Positions 50,659-60,189 are shown, counted from the first letter of the stretch. The stretch: DNA of 64,000 bases from CATQHP01 sp965214915 (GCA_965214915.1 CBDCCP010000002.1:744001-808000); one strand, 5' to 3'. The notes: generated from the sequence alone by a model not told the origin. Numbers and translations: made by a program.

Positions 50659-53040
50659 CTATTTTTTCATCAGCCAGACTTCGGCTACCTGCGTGCCGCG
50701 CCCGTTGCCGCCGCGGCCGGGTTCGCCGCGCCAGGTCAAGGTCAAGCCGCCGTCTTCGGTTGCGCTTTCGGGGATGTCGAATTCCATCAACTCGAAAGGG
50801 ATGGGGCGCTCGAGCAGCCCGTGGACCTCGGCGCCGTCAGCCTCAAGCTCGATGCGCACCTGCGGGCTGTCCCCGGCGTAAACGACGCGGACCCGATACT
50901 GCGCTTCGGGGTCGAGGCCGCTGTAGCGCAACTGAAGCGGCGCGTCGTTCAACGCTTCCGCGTGCCGCCACCAGGCCAGCGGCATGTCCATCCATTCATC
51001 GCGGATGGCAAACCCGACGAGCGACGATTCCAGGTGGGCCGGGTCGTTTTCGTAGCCTTTGCCCCGAACGAGATGCGGCTGGCGGGTCAAATTGCCGAGG
51101 TCGTCGTAGAAACCTCCCGGCCCTGGATTGGTGCGATTGAGAATTGCCTCGATCACGTCCAGCCGGTCTTGTTCGGAAGCCAGCTTGCGGATACTGGCGA
51201 ACCGGCCGCTCATCCAGATGCGGTCGTTGAGCGGCATGTCGACGGTGTCGAGGTTGGCGCCGCGTCCGACGCGGATGGCCTGATAGCGGGGGACGCTGAG
51301 TTGCGCGCGGGCGCTTTGGTACAGCGCTTCGGCGAGCTCGAAGACGCGCGCCCGCCAGTCTTGCGAGACCGGTTGGGCGAGGCCGCGGTCGAGAGCGGCC
51401 TGCGCCAAGTCGAGGGCAAGCCGCGAGCCGATGACGGGCGCCCGGCGCAAGTGGCTCATGGCCTCGTCTTCGAGCGCGGTTTCGTAGAGCAGGCGGCTGC
51501 GGTTGTAGGCGTCGTAGTAGGCGCGGTAGAGGCCGTGCTGGAATCGCCAATTCAGCTTGAGTTGCGGCGAAGCCGTCTTCTCCATCGACTGGAATTGGGC
51601 CAGCGTCGTGTAAACGCCTGCGTTCTGCGCCAGCGGCCCCCGCCAGTTCTGTTCGAGAGCGAGCATGCCCTGCGCCCACGAATCGACATAGTCCGGCCCG
51701 ATAAAGAACCGCGAATAGTCGTGCAGGATATCGATGACTTTCCGGTCTTGCTCCCAGCCGAGACCGCTCCAGATGAACTTGTTGACGTCGTCGTGGTTGC
51801 CTTCGGAGTAGGTCAGGAAGCCGACCGCGTACTCGTCGAGCAGGCGGTAGATGCGGGCCTGATCGACCGGGCGGGGGTTGATCACCTCGCGGGCTTCGGT
51901 AACGGCGTAGGCGAGGTCCCAGTCGGGAACCGGGTATTGGCAATGCCGGCTGTGAGTGATGTCGGGGTAGCGCCGAATCGGATACTTCTGCGGAACGCGC
52001 CGCCGCAGCTCCGGCAGGCCGACGCGTTGCTGCGGGCCGAAAACGATGCCGCCCAGCCACTCCGGCTCCTTGTCCATCAAGCCGTAAAACTCTTCCATCC
52101 ATTCGGCGTTGAAGCTCTGCGGCGACATCCACATTTCGGCGTTCGGGTGGTATTTCTTGAGCAGCGCCGTCTGCTGCTCCAGCAGATCGAACAGGTGAAC
52201 GGGACGGGTGTGACCGGGGTCGCCGCCGGGGACGAACATGTAGTCGATGCGCGGCAGGCGCTTGTAAACCGTTTCCCATTCCTTGAGCGCAAACTCGATG
52301 TCCTTGGGATCGCCGTAGTTTTCGTCCAGGGCGGGATACCAGATCCAGATGTCCTGGCCGTATTCGTCGCCGATGCGCGACTGCTCGGCCATCATGTCGA
52401 TCTGCGGCAGCGGGAAATGCGGGCTGTCGGCGTCGTCGTCGGAGCGCGGCGGGATGATCTCGATGGCGTTCGCGCCGAAAAGCGCCAACTCGCGGATGTA
52501 TTGCTCCCACATTTCGACCGTCCAGGCGTCGTAGGAGTTCGTCTTCGGGCGGTATCCGAGCTGATGGCCGCGCAGCCCGGTCTCGGGCGTTGTGCTCAGG
52601 TTGAGGGGATGCGGCAAGCGGATGACGCCCGCGCGCATTTCGAGCTTGCTCAGCAGGCGCCCGACCCCGAACAGAACGCCGCGCGGGTCGGCCCCGCCGA
52701 TGACGACGGCGTTATCGCCGGTGAGGATGACGTAGCCCTCGGCGCCGGGCTTGTCGGCAGAGTCGAGGCCGCGCGCAAACTCGCCGGCGAACTCCTGCGC
52801 TTTGGCGAGGGGTCCCACGGCGATGGCCGGCGCGCCGCCCGCCGGCCACGATTGACCTACGGGCAGGCGCACGGCGGTGCGCTTCTCGACCTCTTCGACG
52901 AGGGACTGGACGGCTTTGTTCTCGGGGCCGTCGAGCGATGCAGGCGTGACCACGACGGCTCGCGTCAAGTCCAGAGCCGCGAGCGGCAGGGCAAAGAGAA
53001 TTACCGGAATCGATTTGGCGGCGGTTTGTCGAATTTTCAC
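50659..53040 (-). CDS. Large exported glycoside-hydrolase-like protein, family not assigned
   Basis: The 793-residue protein has a signal peptide (SIPVILFALPLAALDLTRA). Next is an N-terminal beta/alpha domain (~35-135) of the zincin-like type found before GH20/GH67/GH84 catalytic barrels (AVQSLVEEVEKRTAVRLPVG, GAEGYVILTGDNAVVIGGADPRGVLFGVGRLL). A probable TIM barrel follows (TGLRGHQLGYRPKTNSYDAWTVEMWEQYIRELALFGANAIEIIPP, DIWIWYPALDENYG, DYMFVPGGDPGH, EMWMSPQSF, VGFLTYSEGNHDD), then a helical and a beta-sandwich C-terminal part. The start is GTG at 53040. It is the last gene of the 50.7-64 kb cluster. Catalytic acids are not assignable by eye. Confidence 0.65.
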   Translation of the reverse strand: MKIRQTAAKSIPVILFALPLAALDLTRAVVVTPASLDGPENKAVQSLVEEVEKRTAVRLPVGQSWPAGGAPAIAVGPLAKAQEFAGEFARGLDSADKPGAEGYVILTGDNAVVIGGADPRGVLFGVGRLLSKLEMRAGVIRLPHPLNLSTTPETGLRGHQLGYRPKTNSYDAWTVEMWEQYIRELALFGANAIEIIPPRSDDDADSPHFPLPQIDMMAEQSRIGDEYGQDIWIWYPALDENYGDPKDIEFALKEWETVYKRLPRIDYMFVPGGDPGHTRPVHLFDLLEQQTALLKKYHPNAEMWMSPQSFNAEWMEEFYGLMDKEPEWLGGIVFGPQQRVGLPELRRRVPQKYPIRRYPDITHSRHCQYPVPDWDLAYAVTEAREVINPRPVDQARIYRLLDEYAVGFLTYSEGNHDDVNKFIWSGLGWEQDRKVIDILHDYSRFFIGPDYVDSWAQGMLALEQNWRGPLAQNAGVYTTLAQFQSMEKTASPQLKLNWRFQHGLYRAYYDAYNRSRLLYETALEDEAMSHLRRAPVIGSRLALDLAQAALDRGLAQPVSQDWRARVFELAEALYQSARAQLSVPRYQAIRVGRGANLDTVDMPLNDRIWMSGRFASIRKLASEQDRLDVIEAILNRTNPGPGGFYDDLGNLTRQPHLVRGKGYENDPAHLESSLVGFAIRDEWMDMPLAWWRHAEALNDAPLQLRYSGLDPEAQYRVRVVYAGDSPQVRIELEADGAEVHGLLERPIPFELMEFDIPESATEDGGLTLTWRGEPGRGGNGRGTQVAEVWLMKK

Positions 53041-53070
53041 GTTGCGTCCTATGGCGGGCGGGGGAACGGC

Positions 53071-54204
53071 TCATGCCGACTGCATCATTTCATCCCAGGT
53101 CACTTCGCGCCGGGCGTCCATGGCCATGCGTCCGAGGATGGCGGTCAGCGTGCTTTCGGCGCCGCGCACGATCGTGTTTTCGGGTTTGCCTTCGGCGATG
53201 CGTTTGACGAAAGTCTCGAGGGCGTCCGTGGTGACGTTGCGGGGAGACGCCTCCTCGAACGCCTCGTTGCGGCCGATGTAGTGCTTCCAATACTCCGCGG
53301 CGGTTTCGATGACGCCCGTCTCGCCGAAGTATTGTTCGTGTACGTGACGATAAAACGGAGGGGCCAAGGTGGTTCCGATGAGCGCGCCTTGCACGCCGTT
53401 CTCGAACAGGAACGAAACGTTGCCGTGATCGCGCATATCGCCGATCTTTCTGGCGGTCCGGCCGCCGGCGCCGACTGCGGACGCGGGCCGGGCGCCGACG
53501 AACCAGTTCATCACGTCGATCAGGTGTATGTTGTTCTCGACGATCAGGTCTCCTGACAGATCGCTCCAGACGTGCCAGCCGCGAATCTTTTCATCCAGGG
53601 TTCTCGGTTCCGGGATCTGCGGCCTTGGGTTCCAACTCGAGTTTTTGATGAAGTGCAAGTGAACCAGGCGGACGGCGCCGATCGCGCCGGAGTCGAGCAA
53701 CGCCTTGGCCTTGTGATAGACCTGCCCGTAGCGCCGTTGAAAGCCGATCGTGAGGTTCAGCTTGCGATCGGCCGAGTCGGCGATCTTCATCATGCGCTTG
53801 CAGCCGGCGACATCGGGCATCGCGGGCTTTTCGATGTAAACGTGCTTGCCCGCCCGGACGGCGGCTTCGAGATGATCCGCATGGAGGAAAACAGGCGTGG
53901 CGACGATCACGGCGTCGACGTCCGATGCCAGGACGCTTTCCATGCTGCCGTTCATCGCCGGTTTGGCGCCCCGCTCCTCGGCTTCTGCGCGGGCCTGCTG
54001 CATGCGCTCGGAACGCAGGTCGCACACCGCGTTGAGCCGGGCGTCCGTATGGCTGACGAGATCGCGCATCAGGCTGCGGCCGCGGCCGCCGCAACCGATG
54101 AGGGCTACGGAAACAGCCGAATTCGCCCGAGTGGATGGCGCGGACGCTGCGGTCGCGGCCGCTGCCAGCAGCGTTCGCCGGGATAGCTTGCTCTGCATGT
54201 TCAT
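53071..54204 (-). CDS. Tat-exported Gfo/Idh/MocA oxidoreductase
   Basis: The 377-residue protein has a Tat signal (SRRTLLAAAATAASAPSTRA) and a Rossmann motif VALIGCGGRGRSLMRDL. The family signature GKHVYIEKPAM contains the catalytic lysine. C-terminal substrate-domain blocks are GFQRRYGQVYHKAKALLDSGAIGAVR and GDLIVENNIHLIDVMNWFVGARP, with the usual histidine. Such exported enzymes probably bind NAD(P) before Tat translocation and oxidise or reduce sugars or inositols. It lies 18 bp from its paralogue upstream and 30 bp from the gene downstream. Confidence 0.9.
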   Translation of the reverse strand: MNMQSKLSRRTLLAAAATAASAPSTRANSAVSVALIGCGGRGRSLMRDLVSHTDARLNAVCDLRSERMQQARAEAEERGAKPAMNGSMESVLASDVDAVIVATPVFLHADHLEAAVRAGKHVYIEKPAMPDVAGCKRMMKIADSADRKLNLTIGFQRRYGQVYHKAKALLDSGAIGAVRLVHLHFIKNSSWNPRPQIPEPRTLDEKIRGWHVWSDLSGDLIVENNIHLIDVMNWFVGARPASAVGAGGRTARKIGDMRDHGNVSFLFENGVQGALIGTTLAPPFYRHVHEQYFGETGVIETAAEYWKHYIGRNEAFEEASPRNVTTDALETFVKRIAEGKPENTIVRGAESTLTAILGRMAMDARREVTWDEMMQSA

Positions 54205-54222
54205 CGAGGGGTCTCCCTTGGG

Positions 54223-55269
54223 TTAGTCGATTTCGCCGGACGCCCGCAAGAGGGTCTCCTGCAAGATCAGTTCATGATCGTAGGAATCCTGCAGCGGGCG
54301 GCCTTCCAGGATGGCCGAGGCCAATTCGTTCATATCGCCGATATAGCGCGGCTGCGGCGGCAACTCGATCTGCTGCCAACCGGCCCGATAGGGTCCGCGC
54401 GCTTCTCGCATGAAAACTTTCATGACGGGCGCGGGTTCCATCGGCTGGATGAAAAACGTGCCGTCCGTGCCGATAACCTCGAAGGAGCGGTGGCCGCCGC
54501 TGCCGCCCATCTTGGCGGAGCTGACGAGGATCGCCAACGCTTTTTCGTATTCGAGCACGGCGAGGGTGTTGTCTTTCAGATCGTCCGGCTCGCTGGTGTC
54601 GTGGCGCAGCCAGCGATTGACCTTGCGGGGCTTGCCGAGGAAGGCGACGACGCGGTCGACGACGTGGCCGCCGAGCTCGAACATCGAGCCGCCGGGATAA
54701 CGGGCCTCGACCGCCCGCTGCTCGGGGCCGCGGTCGGAATTGATCGTGGCGCGGATCATGAAGACTTCGCCGAGCCAGCCTGTGCGGTAGGCGTCGAGCG
54801 CGGCTTGAACGCCCTTGTGAAAGCGCCACATGTAGCCGAGTTGGATCTTTTTGCCGCGTTTTCTGGCAAGCTCGACAAGATCGCGGAACGGTTCGAGTTT
54901 GTTCGTGGGCGGTTTTTCCAGGTGCAGGTGCTTGTCCGCCTCGATAATTTTCGTTCCCCAGGGAATGGCGTCGCGGACTTCGCCTTCGAAAACGATGAGG
55001 TCGAGCGTGGGGTCGCCGAGCAAGGCGTCCATCGAAACCCACTGCGGAGCACGGTCCCATTGCCAACTCGCGATGAATGCCTCGCGGGTGGCTCGGTCGG
55101 GCTCGCAGAACGAGATGACCTCGTATTTGGGGTTGTCGAACATTGCCTGCAGCTTTCCCCTGAGGTGGCCGTGCTGCACCCCGAGAATGCCCGTTCGAAC
55201 CTTGCCCGCGGCGCCGGCGGCCGATGCTGGGAGCGCTGCGGATGCGGCCAGGAAAGTGCGGCGGGTCAT
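54223..55269 (-). CDS. Exported Gfo/Idh/MocA oxidoreductase, second type
   Basis: The 348-residue protein begins TRRTFLAASAALPASAAGAAG (Tat-like), then VRTGILGVQHGHLRGKLQAM. This Rossmann loop is modified: GVQHGHLRGK replaces GxGxxG. Later blocks are DKHLHLEKPPTNKLEPFRDLV (EKP lysine), YMWRFHKGVQAAL, YPGGSMFELGGHVVDRVVAFLGKP and VIGTDGTFFIQPMEPA. The HGHLRGK variant is recurrent in acidobacterial and planctomycete paralogues and may alter cofactor binding. It overlaps no neighbour but gaps are only 18 and 12 bp, so it is operonic. Confidence 0.87.
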   Translation of the reverse strand: MTRRTFLAASAALPASAAGAAGKVRTGILGVQHGHLRGKLQAMFDNPKYEVISFCEPDRATREAFIASWQWDRAPQWVSMDALLGDPTLDLIVFEGEVRDAIPWGTKIIEADKHLHLEKPPTNKLEPFRDLVELARKRGKKIQLGYMWRFHKGVQAALDAYRTGWLGEVFMIRATINSDRGPEQRAVEARYPGGSMFELGGHVVDRVVAFLGKPRKVNRWLRHDTSEPDDLKDNTLAVLEYEKALAILVSSAKMGGSGGHRSFEVIGTDGTFFIQPMEPAPVMKVFMREARGPYRAGWQQIELPPQPRYIGDMNELASAILEGRPLQDSYDHELILQETLLRASGEID

Positions 55270-55281
55270 AAACTCCTCCTG

Positions 55282-56205
55282 TCAGCCGGCGATGAGCTGC
55301 GACAGATAGGCGGCGCTTTTGCGCACCGCTTCGTCGACGGTCATCACGCCTTCGAAAGCCTGATGCACGGTGACGTAACCCTCATAGCCGATTGCGTGCA
55401 GCGCGGCGAAAACGCTTTCGAACTCGACTCCGCCCTCTTCCCACAAGCCGATGTGATCGACCTGCACCGGACCGCGCTTCCAGGTGTTGACCGCGGTCTC
55501 GCCTGCGGGATTCAAGCGGTGGTTCTGGACATATACGTTGAAAATCCAGGGGCGCACCTTCTCGATCGCTTCGCGGCCGTAAGGCTCGTCTGCAATCATC
55601 CAGTTGGCGGGTTCGTAGATGATGCCGAAGTTCTCCCGATCGATTTTCTTGAGAACGTCGACGGAGCCGTCGACGGTTTCGAAAATGCTGGCGTCGTGAG
55701 CTTGATGGGCAAGGCGGATATTGCGTTCTTGCGCTTCGTCGCAAGAGCGCTGCGCCCAGGCGATGTCCTCCTCTTTTTTCATGCAGACGCGGATGAGATC
55801 GGCTCCGAAGGCCGCGGCCAGATCGAGGTACGGCGTGATATTGCGCAGGCATTGCGGCCCCTCGTCGTTGTTCATCGGGATAGCGAAATCGCCCGTGACC
55901 ATCGAGACGGCGAGACCGGCGGCGCGGATCTTGGCGGCGTATTCGCTGACGGTCTCCTGGGGCGAGTGCGTCCCCGCGGTCGACGCGCGCATGCATAGGG
56001 CGCGGTACCCGTTGCTCTTGGCCGTGTCGATCAACTCGTCGATCGTCATCGACGATTCTTTCTTGTTGCTGAAGCTCTCGGCGACGCGCACCGACATGGC
56101 AAGCTTCATGCGCGGAGGAGAAGGTTCCGGCTCCGGTTCGGGTTGACTGCTGCAGGCGCCGACTCCGGCGGCGGCGCACAGTCCGAAAAAATGCCGACGA
56201 TTCAT
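55282..56205 (-). CDS. Sugar phosphate isomerase/epimerase-type TIM-barrel lipoprotein
   Basis: The 307-residue protein has a Tat/lipoprotein signal (MNRRHFFGLCAAAGVGACSSQ, cysteine in GAC) and a proline/glutamate spacer. The xylose-isomerase-like barrel follows: IDELIDTAKSNGYRALCMRAS, YLDLAAAFGADLIRV, LAHQAHDASIFETVDGSVDVLKKIDRENFGIIYEPANWMI and a C-terminal IGYEGYVTVHQAFEG. Acidic and histidine residues typical of the metal site are present (E in YEPANW, H in AHQAH). It probably epimerises or isomerises a free sugar in the periplasm (inference). Confidence 0.85.
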   Translation of the reverse strand: MNRRHFFGLCAAAGVGACSSQPEPEPEPSPPRMKLAMSVRVAESFSNKKESSMTIDELIDTAKSNGYRALCMRASTAGTHSPQETVSEYAAKIRAAGLAVSMVTGDFAIPMNNDEGPQCLRNITPYLDLAAAFGADLIRVCMKKEEDIAWAQRSCDEAQERNIRLAHQAHDASIFETVDGSVDVLKKIDRENFGIIYEPANWMIADEPYGREAIEKVRPWIFNVYVQNHRLNPAGETAVNTWKRGPVQVDHIGLWEEGGVEFESVFAALHAIGYEGYVTVHQAFEGVMTVDEAVRKSAAYLSQLIAG

Positions 56206-56226
56206 AGTCGCTCCTTCATTCCCGTT

Positions 56227-57654
56227 TCAGGCCAGCATTTTGTGGACGACCTTGCCGGCGACGTCCGTTAACCGGAAGTCGCGGCCCATGTGCCGGTAGG
56301 TGAGCCGCTCATGGTCGAGGCCCATCGCGTGCAGAACGGTTGCCTGCAGATCGTGGATGTGAACGGGGTCTTCGACCGCCCGCAGCGCCAATTCGTCGGT
56401 TTGGCCGATGACCTGCCCGCCTGTGATGCCGCCGCCGGCCAGCCACATCGAAAACCCGTTCGGATGATGGTCGCGGCCGACCTTGTCCCCGACGTGCTTG
56501 AGTTGCCCTAGCGAGGTGCGTCCGAACTCGCCGCCCCAGACGACCAGCGTCTCGTCCAGCAAACCGCGTTCCTTGAGGTCCTCGATTAGCGCCGTGACCG
56601 GGCGGTCGGTGATGTCGCAGTTCTTCTTGAGCCCCTCGTCCAGGTTCGTGTGGTCGTCCCAGGAAGCATGGATCAGCAACACGATGCGCACGCCCTTTTC
56701 GACGAGCCTGCGCGCCAGAAGGCAGTTCGACCCGTAAGCGGCGGTTGGCTCCCGGCGGGCGCCGTATGCTTCCAGCACGGCTTCCGTCTCGTCGGAAAAA
56801 TCGAGCAGGTCGGGCGCGGCCGCCTGCATGCGGAAAGCCAATTCGTAGCCGGCGATGCGGTCGGCGATTTGCCGGTCGCCGGTGAGCTCCAGATTTTCTT
56901 CGTTGAGCTTGCGCAGCGTGTCCAGGCTCAGGCGTTGCGCTTGCCGCGTCACTCCTTTGGGGTTCGACAAGTAAAGGATTGGGTCGCCCGCCTTGCGGAA
57001 AGGCACGCCGTTGTAGCTCGACGGTAGAAAACCGCTGGAGAAATTCGAGGCGCCGCCGCTCGCTCCCCGCCCCGAGCTCAAGACGACGAAACCGGGCAGG
57101 TTTTGCGATTCGCTTCCCAATCCGTAGGTCAGCCACGAGCCGATCGTCGGGCGGCCGACCAGCGGGCTGCCGCTCATCAACAGCGACTGCCCCGGATGAT
57201 GGTTCACTTGATCGCTCTGCATCGAGCGCACCAGGCAGATATCGTCGGCGATTGTTTGCAGCCGCGGCAGATAATCGCTGATCGCCATGCCGCTTTGGCC
57301 GCATCGCGTGAAACGACGCGGACTCGCCAATACCTTCGCCGTCGGCTTGATGAACGCGAGTTGCATTTCCTTGGTCAGCGAAGGCGGCAACGGCCGGCCG
57401 TGCCACTTTTCAAGGCCGGGCTTCGGATCGAAAAGATCCATCTGACTCGGCGCCCCGGCCATGAAAAGGAAGATCAGATTCTTTGCCTTCGGCGCGAAGT
57501 GCGGCGGACGGGGGGCGAGTGGATTGTTGCCGACTGCCGCCGACCGCCCTTCGCGGCCCATCAGGTGCGCCAGCGCGGCCGAGCAGGACCCTGCGGCGCA
57601 AGCGTCCAGGAAATGCCGCCTTGTCTGGATGTTCCGGTACTGTTCGAAAGTCAT
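56227..57654 (-). CDS. DUF1501 protein of the glycan locus
   Basis: The 475-residue protein has a Tat motif (TRRHFLDACAAGSCSAALAHLMG) and canonical DUF1501 blocks: PPHFAPKAKNLIFLFMAGAPSQMDLFDPKPGLEKWHG, GSWLTYGLGSESQNLPGFVVL, GFLPSSYNGVPF, DETLVVWGGEFGRTS, WLAGGGITGGQVIGQTDE and MGLDHERLTYRHMGRDFRLTDVAG. The gene starts 6 bp after the DUF1553 stop. The structural superfamily is alkaline phosphatase/sulfatase, but the nucleophile is not obvious. Confidence 0.9.
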   Translation of the reverse strand: MTFEQYRNIQTRRHFLDACAAGSCSAALAHLMGREGRSAAVGNNPLAPRPPHFAPKAKNLIFLFMAGAPSQMDLFDPKPGLEKWHGRPLPPSLTKEMQLAFIKPTAKVLASPRRFTRCGQSGMAISDYLPRLQTIADDICLVRSMQSDQVNHHPGQSLLMSGSPLVGRPTIGSWLTYGLGSESQNLPGFVVLSSGRGASGGASNFSSGFLPSSYNGVPFRKAGDPILYLSNPKGVTRQAQRLSLDTLRKLNEENLELTGDRQIADRIAGYELAFRMQAAAPDLLDFSDETEAVLEAYGARREPTAAYGSNCLLARRLVEKGVRIVLLIHASWDDHTNLDEGLKKNCDITDRPVTALIEDLKERGLLDETLVVWGGEFGRTSLGQLKHVGDKVGRDHHPNGFSMWLAGGGITGGQVIGQTDELALRAVEDPVHIHDLQATVLHAMGLDHERLTYRHMGRDFRLTDVAGKVVHKMLA

Positions 57655-57660
57655 CTTCGG

Positions 57661-60189
57661 TCACTCGCGGGTAAGAAATTCATCGAGATTCAAAAGGATG
57701 CGGCCGATGCCGACCCAAGCGGCGGCTTCGCCGGTGTCGATGTCGTCGAGCGCCGCCGGAAACCATGCTTTCGCCATCTCCGGGTCGGCTTCGAGCAGCT
57801 CCTGCTGTTTGACGAAATAGCCCAACATCTCTTCCTGTTCGCTCACGCGGGGCGCTCGCGCCAAGCAAAGTTTATAGGCATGGTCGAGACGCTGCTCGAA
57901 CGCGCCGCCCGGGGTTTCAGTCAAAATCCGCAGGGCCAGGCCCTGAGCGATTTCCCAGAACACCGGATCGTTCAGCAGATTCAGCGCTTGCAGCGGAGTA
58001 TTCGAGCGCCCGCGCGTGCAGGAGGCGACATTGCGCTCGCCAAGATCGAAGTTGGCTAGAAACGGGTACGGCGCAGTCCGCTGATAGTGGATGTAAAGGC
58101 CGCGGCGGTAGCGGTCGCTGCCCGCGCTCTCGTTCCATTTTACCGAGCCGGCATAGGCCAACTCGGCCACGCCGGCCGGCTGCGCAGGCCGAACGCTCCT
58201 GCCGCCGACACGGGGATCCAGCAGCCCCGAGACGGCGAGCGCCGTATCCCGCAGGCTCTCGGCCGGCAGGCGCAAGCGCACCTGGCGGGCGAGCAGACGA
58301 TTGCCCGGGTCCTTGCCGGCTAACTCCGGACGGGCATTCGACGACTGGCGGTACGCAGCCGAGGTAACGATCAGGCGGTGAATGCGCTTCAGGCTCCAAC
58401 CCGAGTCGATAAGCTCCGACGCCAGCCAATCGAGCAGATCGGGATGGCTGGGCTTTTCGCCCCGGAAGCCGAAATCGTTCGTCGTCGATACCAAGCCGAC
58501 GCCGAAGTATTCCTGCCAGATGCGGTTGACCGCGACTCTTGCCGTCAAGGGATTCTCGGCCGAGGCGATCCAACGGGCAAGATCGAGCCGCGTCGGCTGT
58601 GCGCCCGCGGGCTGCAGAGGCGGCAGCGCCGAAAGCGCTCCGGGGGCAACCGGCTCGCCGGGCGCGTCCCATTCGCCGCGCTCGTGAACATGGGTCGAGC
58701 GGGGTTCCCGCGATACTTCGATGACGCGCGCCCGGCTCACGTCGGGAAACGAATCCACGGCGGCGTTCAGTTCCTTGACCGCGTCTCGAAACCCTGTCGC
58801 GGCGTACTCTTCCTTGCCGGTCACGCGGCCGTAGTTGCGCAGAAACCACTCCGTGACAACGTAGTCGTCGCGTTCGTTGCGCTGTTCGGGCGGCGTCCGC
58901 AGGATGCGCTGGCCGTTATCGAGATAGAGGCCGATGATGTCCCAACTCGTATCCCACTGGTGCTCCACGCCGGGGTTGTCGGCGGCCCAGAGCATTTTCG
59001 CCTCCCAGGGCCGCTGCAACTCGCGCACTTTGTATTTCGTGTAGATTTCCGCAATCTTGGCGTCGAGATCGGGCTTGGCCCGCAGATAAGGTCCGATTTC
59101 GCCTTGCAGCGGCGCGTCGATGTTGACTTCGTCCAGCTCGTTGAAAAAGGCGAAAAGGCGGTAGTAATCGCGCTGGGGGATCGGATCGAACTTGTGGTCG
59201 TGGCAGCGCGCGCACTCGACCGACAGCCCCAGCCAGACCGTGGCGCTCGTATTGGTGCGGTCAACCACTTCCTCGAAGCGGAACTGCTCGATATCGACGC
59301 CGCCCTCGCGATTTTTCAAGGTATTGCGGTAGAAACCGGTAGCCACGCGCTGTTCGACCGCGGCGCGGGGAAGAAGATCTCCGGCTAGCTGCTCGATGGT
59401 GAAGCGGTCGAACGGCATGTCGGCGTTGAGCGCATCGATAACCCAGTGCCGGTAGCGCCACGCATGAGGGCGCGCCAAGTCTTTCTCGTAGCCGTCCGAG
59501 TCCGCATAACGCACCTGATCGAGCCAGGGGGCGGCCCAGCGCTCGCCGAAGTGTTCCGACCGAAGGAGCCGGTCGACCAACGGCTCATAGCCGCCGGCCG
59601 TTTCGTCGCCGTGCGCAGCGGGAGGGAGTCCCGTCAAATCCAGAGACACGCGGCGCCGCAAAGTGTGCGCGGGGGCTTCGGGAGACGGTTGGATGCCTTC
59701 GCGCTCCAACCGCGCCAACACGAAAGCGTCGATCGGATTGCGCGGCCAATCCTTGCGGCGCGCCTCGGGCACGGCCGGCCGGCGGTTGGGACGGAAAGCC
59801 CAGTGCCCGCTGCGGGGCCGCGCCGAGATTGCCGCCGAGGACTCCCACTTTGCGCCTTGGTCGATCCATTCTCGGAACAGTTCGATCTGCTCGCGCGGCA
59901 GCGGCCCGCCGGGCGGCATCTGCTGCAAGCCGTCGAGGCTGGCGAGTCGTTTCATCAGCAAGCTTTGGGCGCTGCGGCCCGGCTCGATCGCCGCACCGGA
60001 CTTGCCGCCGTTCATCGCGTCTTCCCGGCGGTCGAGCCTCAGGCCGTTTTGCTGCAACGCGGGTCCGTGGCACGCCGTGCAGTTCTGCGCGAGGATCGGC
60101 GCGATGTCTTTGGCGAAAGACACTTCGTCCTGGGCGGCTGCCGGCGCAGCCGAAACGAGCAGACACAGCCAGAGCCGGCGGAGATTCAT
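57661..60189 (-). CDS. PSCyt/DUF1549-DUF1553 protein of the glycan locus
   Basis: This 842-residue exported protein has a signal peptide (LWLCLLVSAAPAAAQ). The PSCyt1 motif CTACHGPALQQNGLRLDRRE is near 40, DUF1549 carries VECARCHDHKFDPI, and DUF1553 closes the chain (RVAVNRIWQEYFGVGLVSTTNDFG, HPDLLDWLASELIDSGWSLK). I take the ATG at 60189. It overlaps the sulfatase stop as ATGA and is followed at once by the signal peptide; the longer open frame upstream is the sulfatase gene out of frame. Confidence 0.9.
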   Translation of the reverse strand: MNLRRLWLCLLVSAAPAAAQDEVSFAKDIAPILAQNCTACHGPALQQNGLRLDRREDAMNGGKSGAAIEPGRSAQSLLMKRLASLDGLQQMPPGGPLPREQIELFREWIDQGAKWESSAAISARPRSGHWAFRPNRRPAVPEARRKDWPRNPIDAFVLARLEREGIQPSPEAPAHTLRRRVSLDLTGLPPAAHGDETAGGYEPLVDRLLRSEHFGERWAAPWLDQVRYADSDGYEKDLARPHAWRYRHWVIDALNADMPFDRFTIEQLAGDLLPRAAVEQRVATGFYRNTLKNREGGVDIEQFRFEEVVDRTNTSATVWLGLSVECARCHDHKFDPIPQRDYYRLFAFFNELDEVNIDAPLQGEIGPYLRAKPDLDAKIAEIYTKYKVRELQRPWEAKMLWAADNPGVEHQWDTSWDIIGLYLDNGQRILRTPPEQRNERDDYVVTEWFLRNYGRVTGKEEYAATGFRDAVKELNAAVDSFPDVSRARVIEVSREPRSTHVHERGEWDAPGEPVAPGALSALPPLQPAGAQPTRLDLARWIASAENPLTARVAVNRIWQEYFGVGLVSTTNDFGFRGEKPSHPDLLDWLASELIDSGWSLKRIHRLIVTSAAYRQSSNARPELAGKDPGNRLLARQVRLRLPAESLRDTALAVSGLLDPRVGGRSVRPAQPAGVAELAYAGSVKWNESAGSDRYRRGLYIHYQRTAPYPFLANFDLGERNVASCTRGRSNTPLQALNLLNDPVFWEIAQGLALRILTETPGGAFEQRLDHAYKLCLARAPRVSEQEEMLGYFVKQQELLEADPEMAKAWFPAALDDIDTGEAAAWVGIGRILLNLDEFLTRE

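Noticed and set aside
50635..53556. 973-codon plus-strand frame opposite the GH-like gene
   Set aside because: Antisense shadow; the minus strand has a signal peptide and structured domains.
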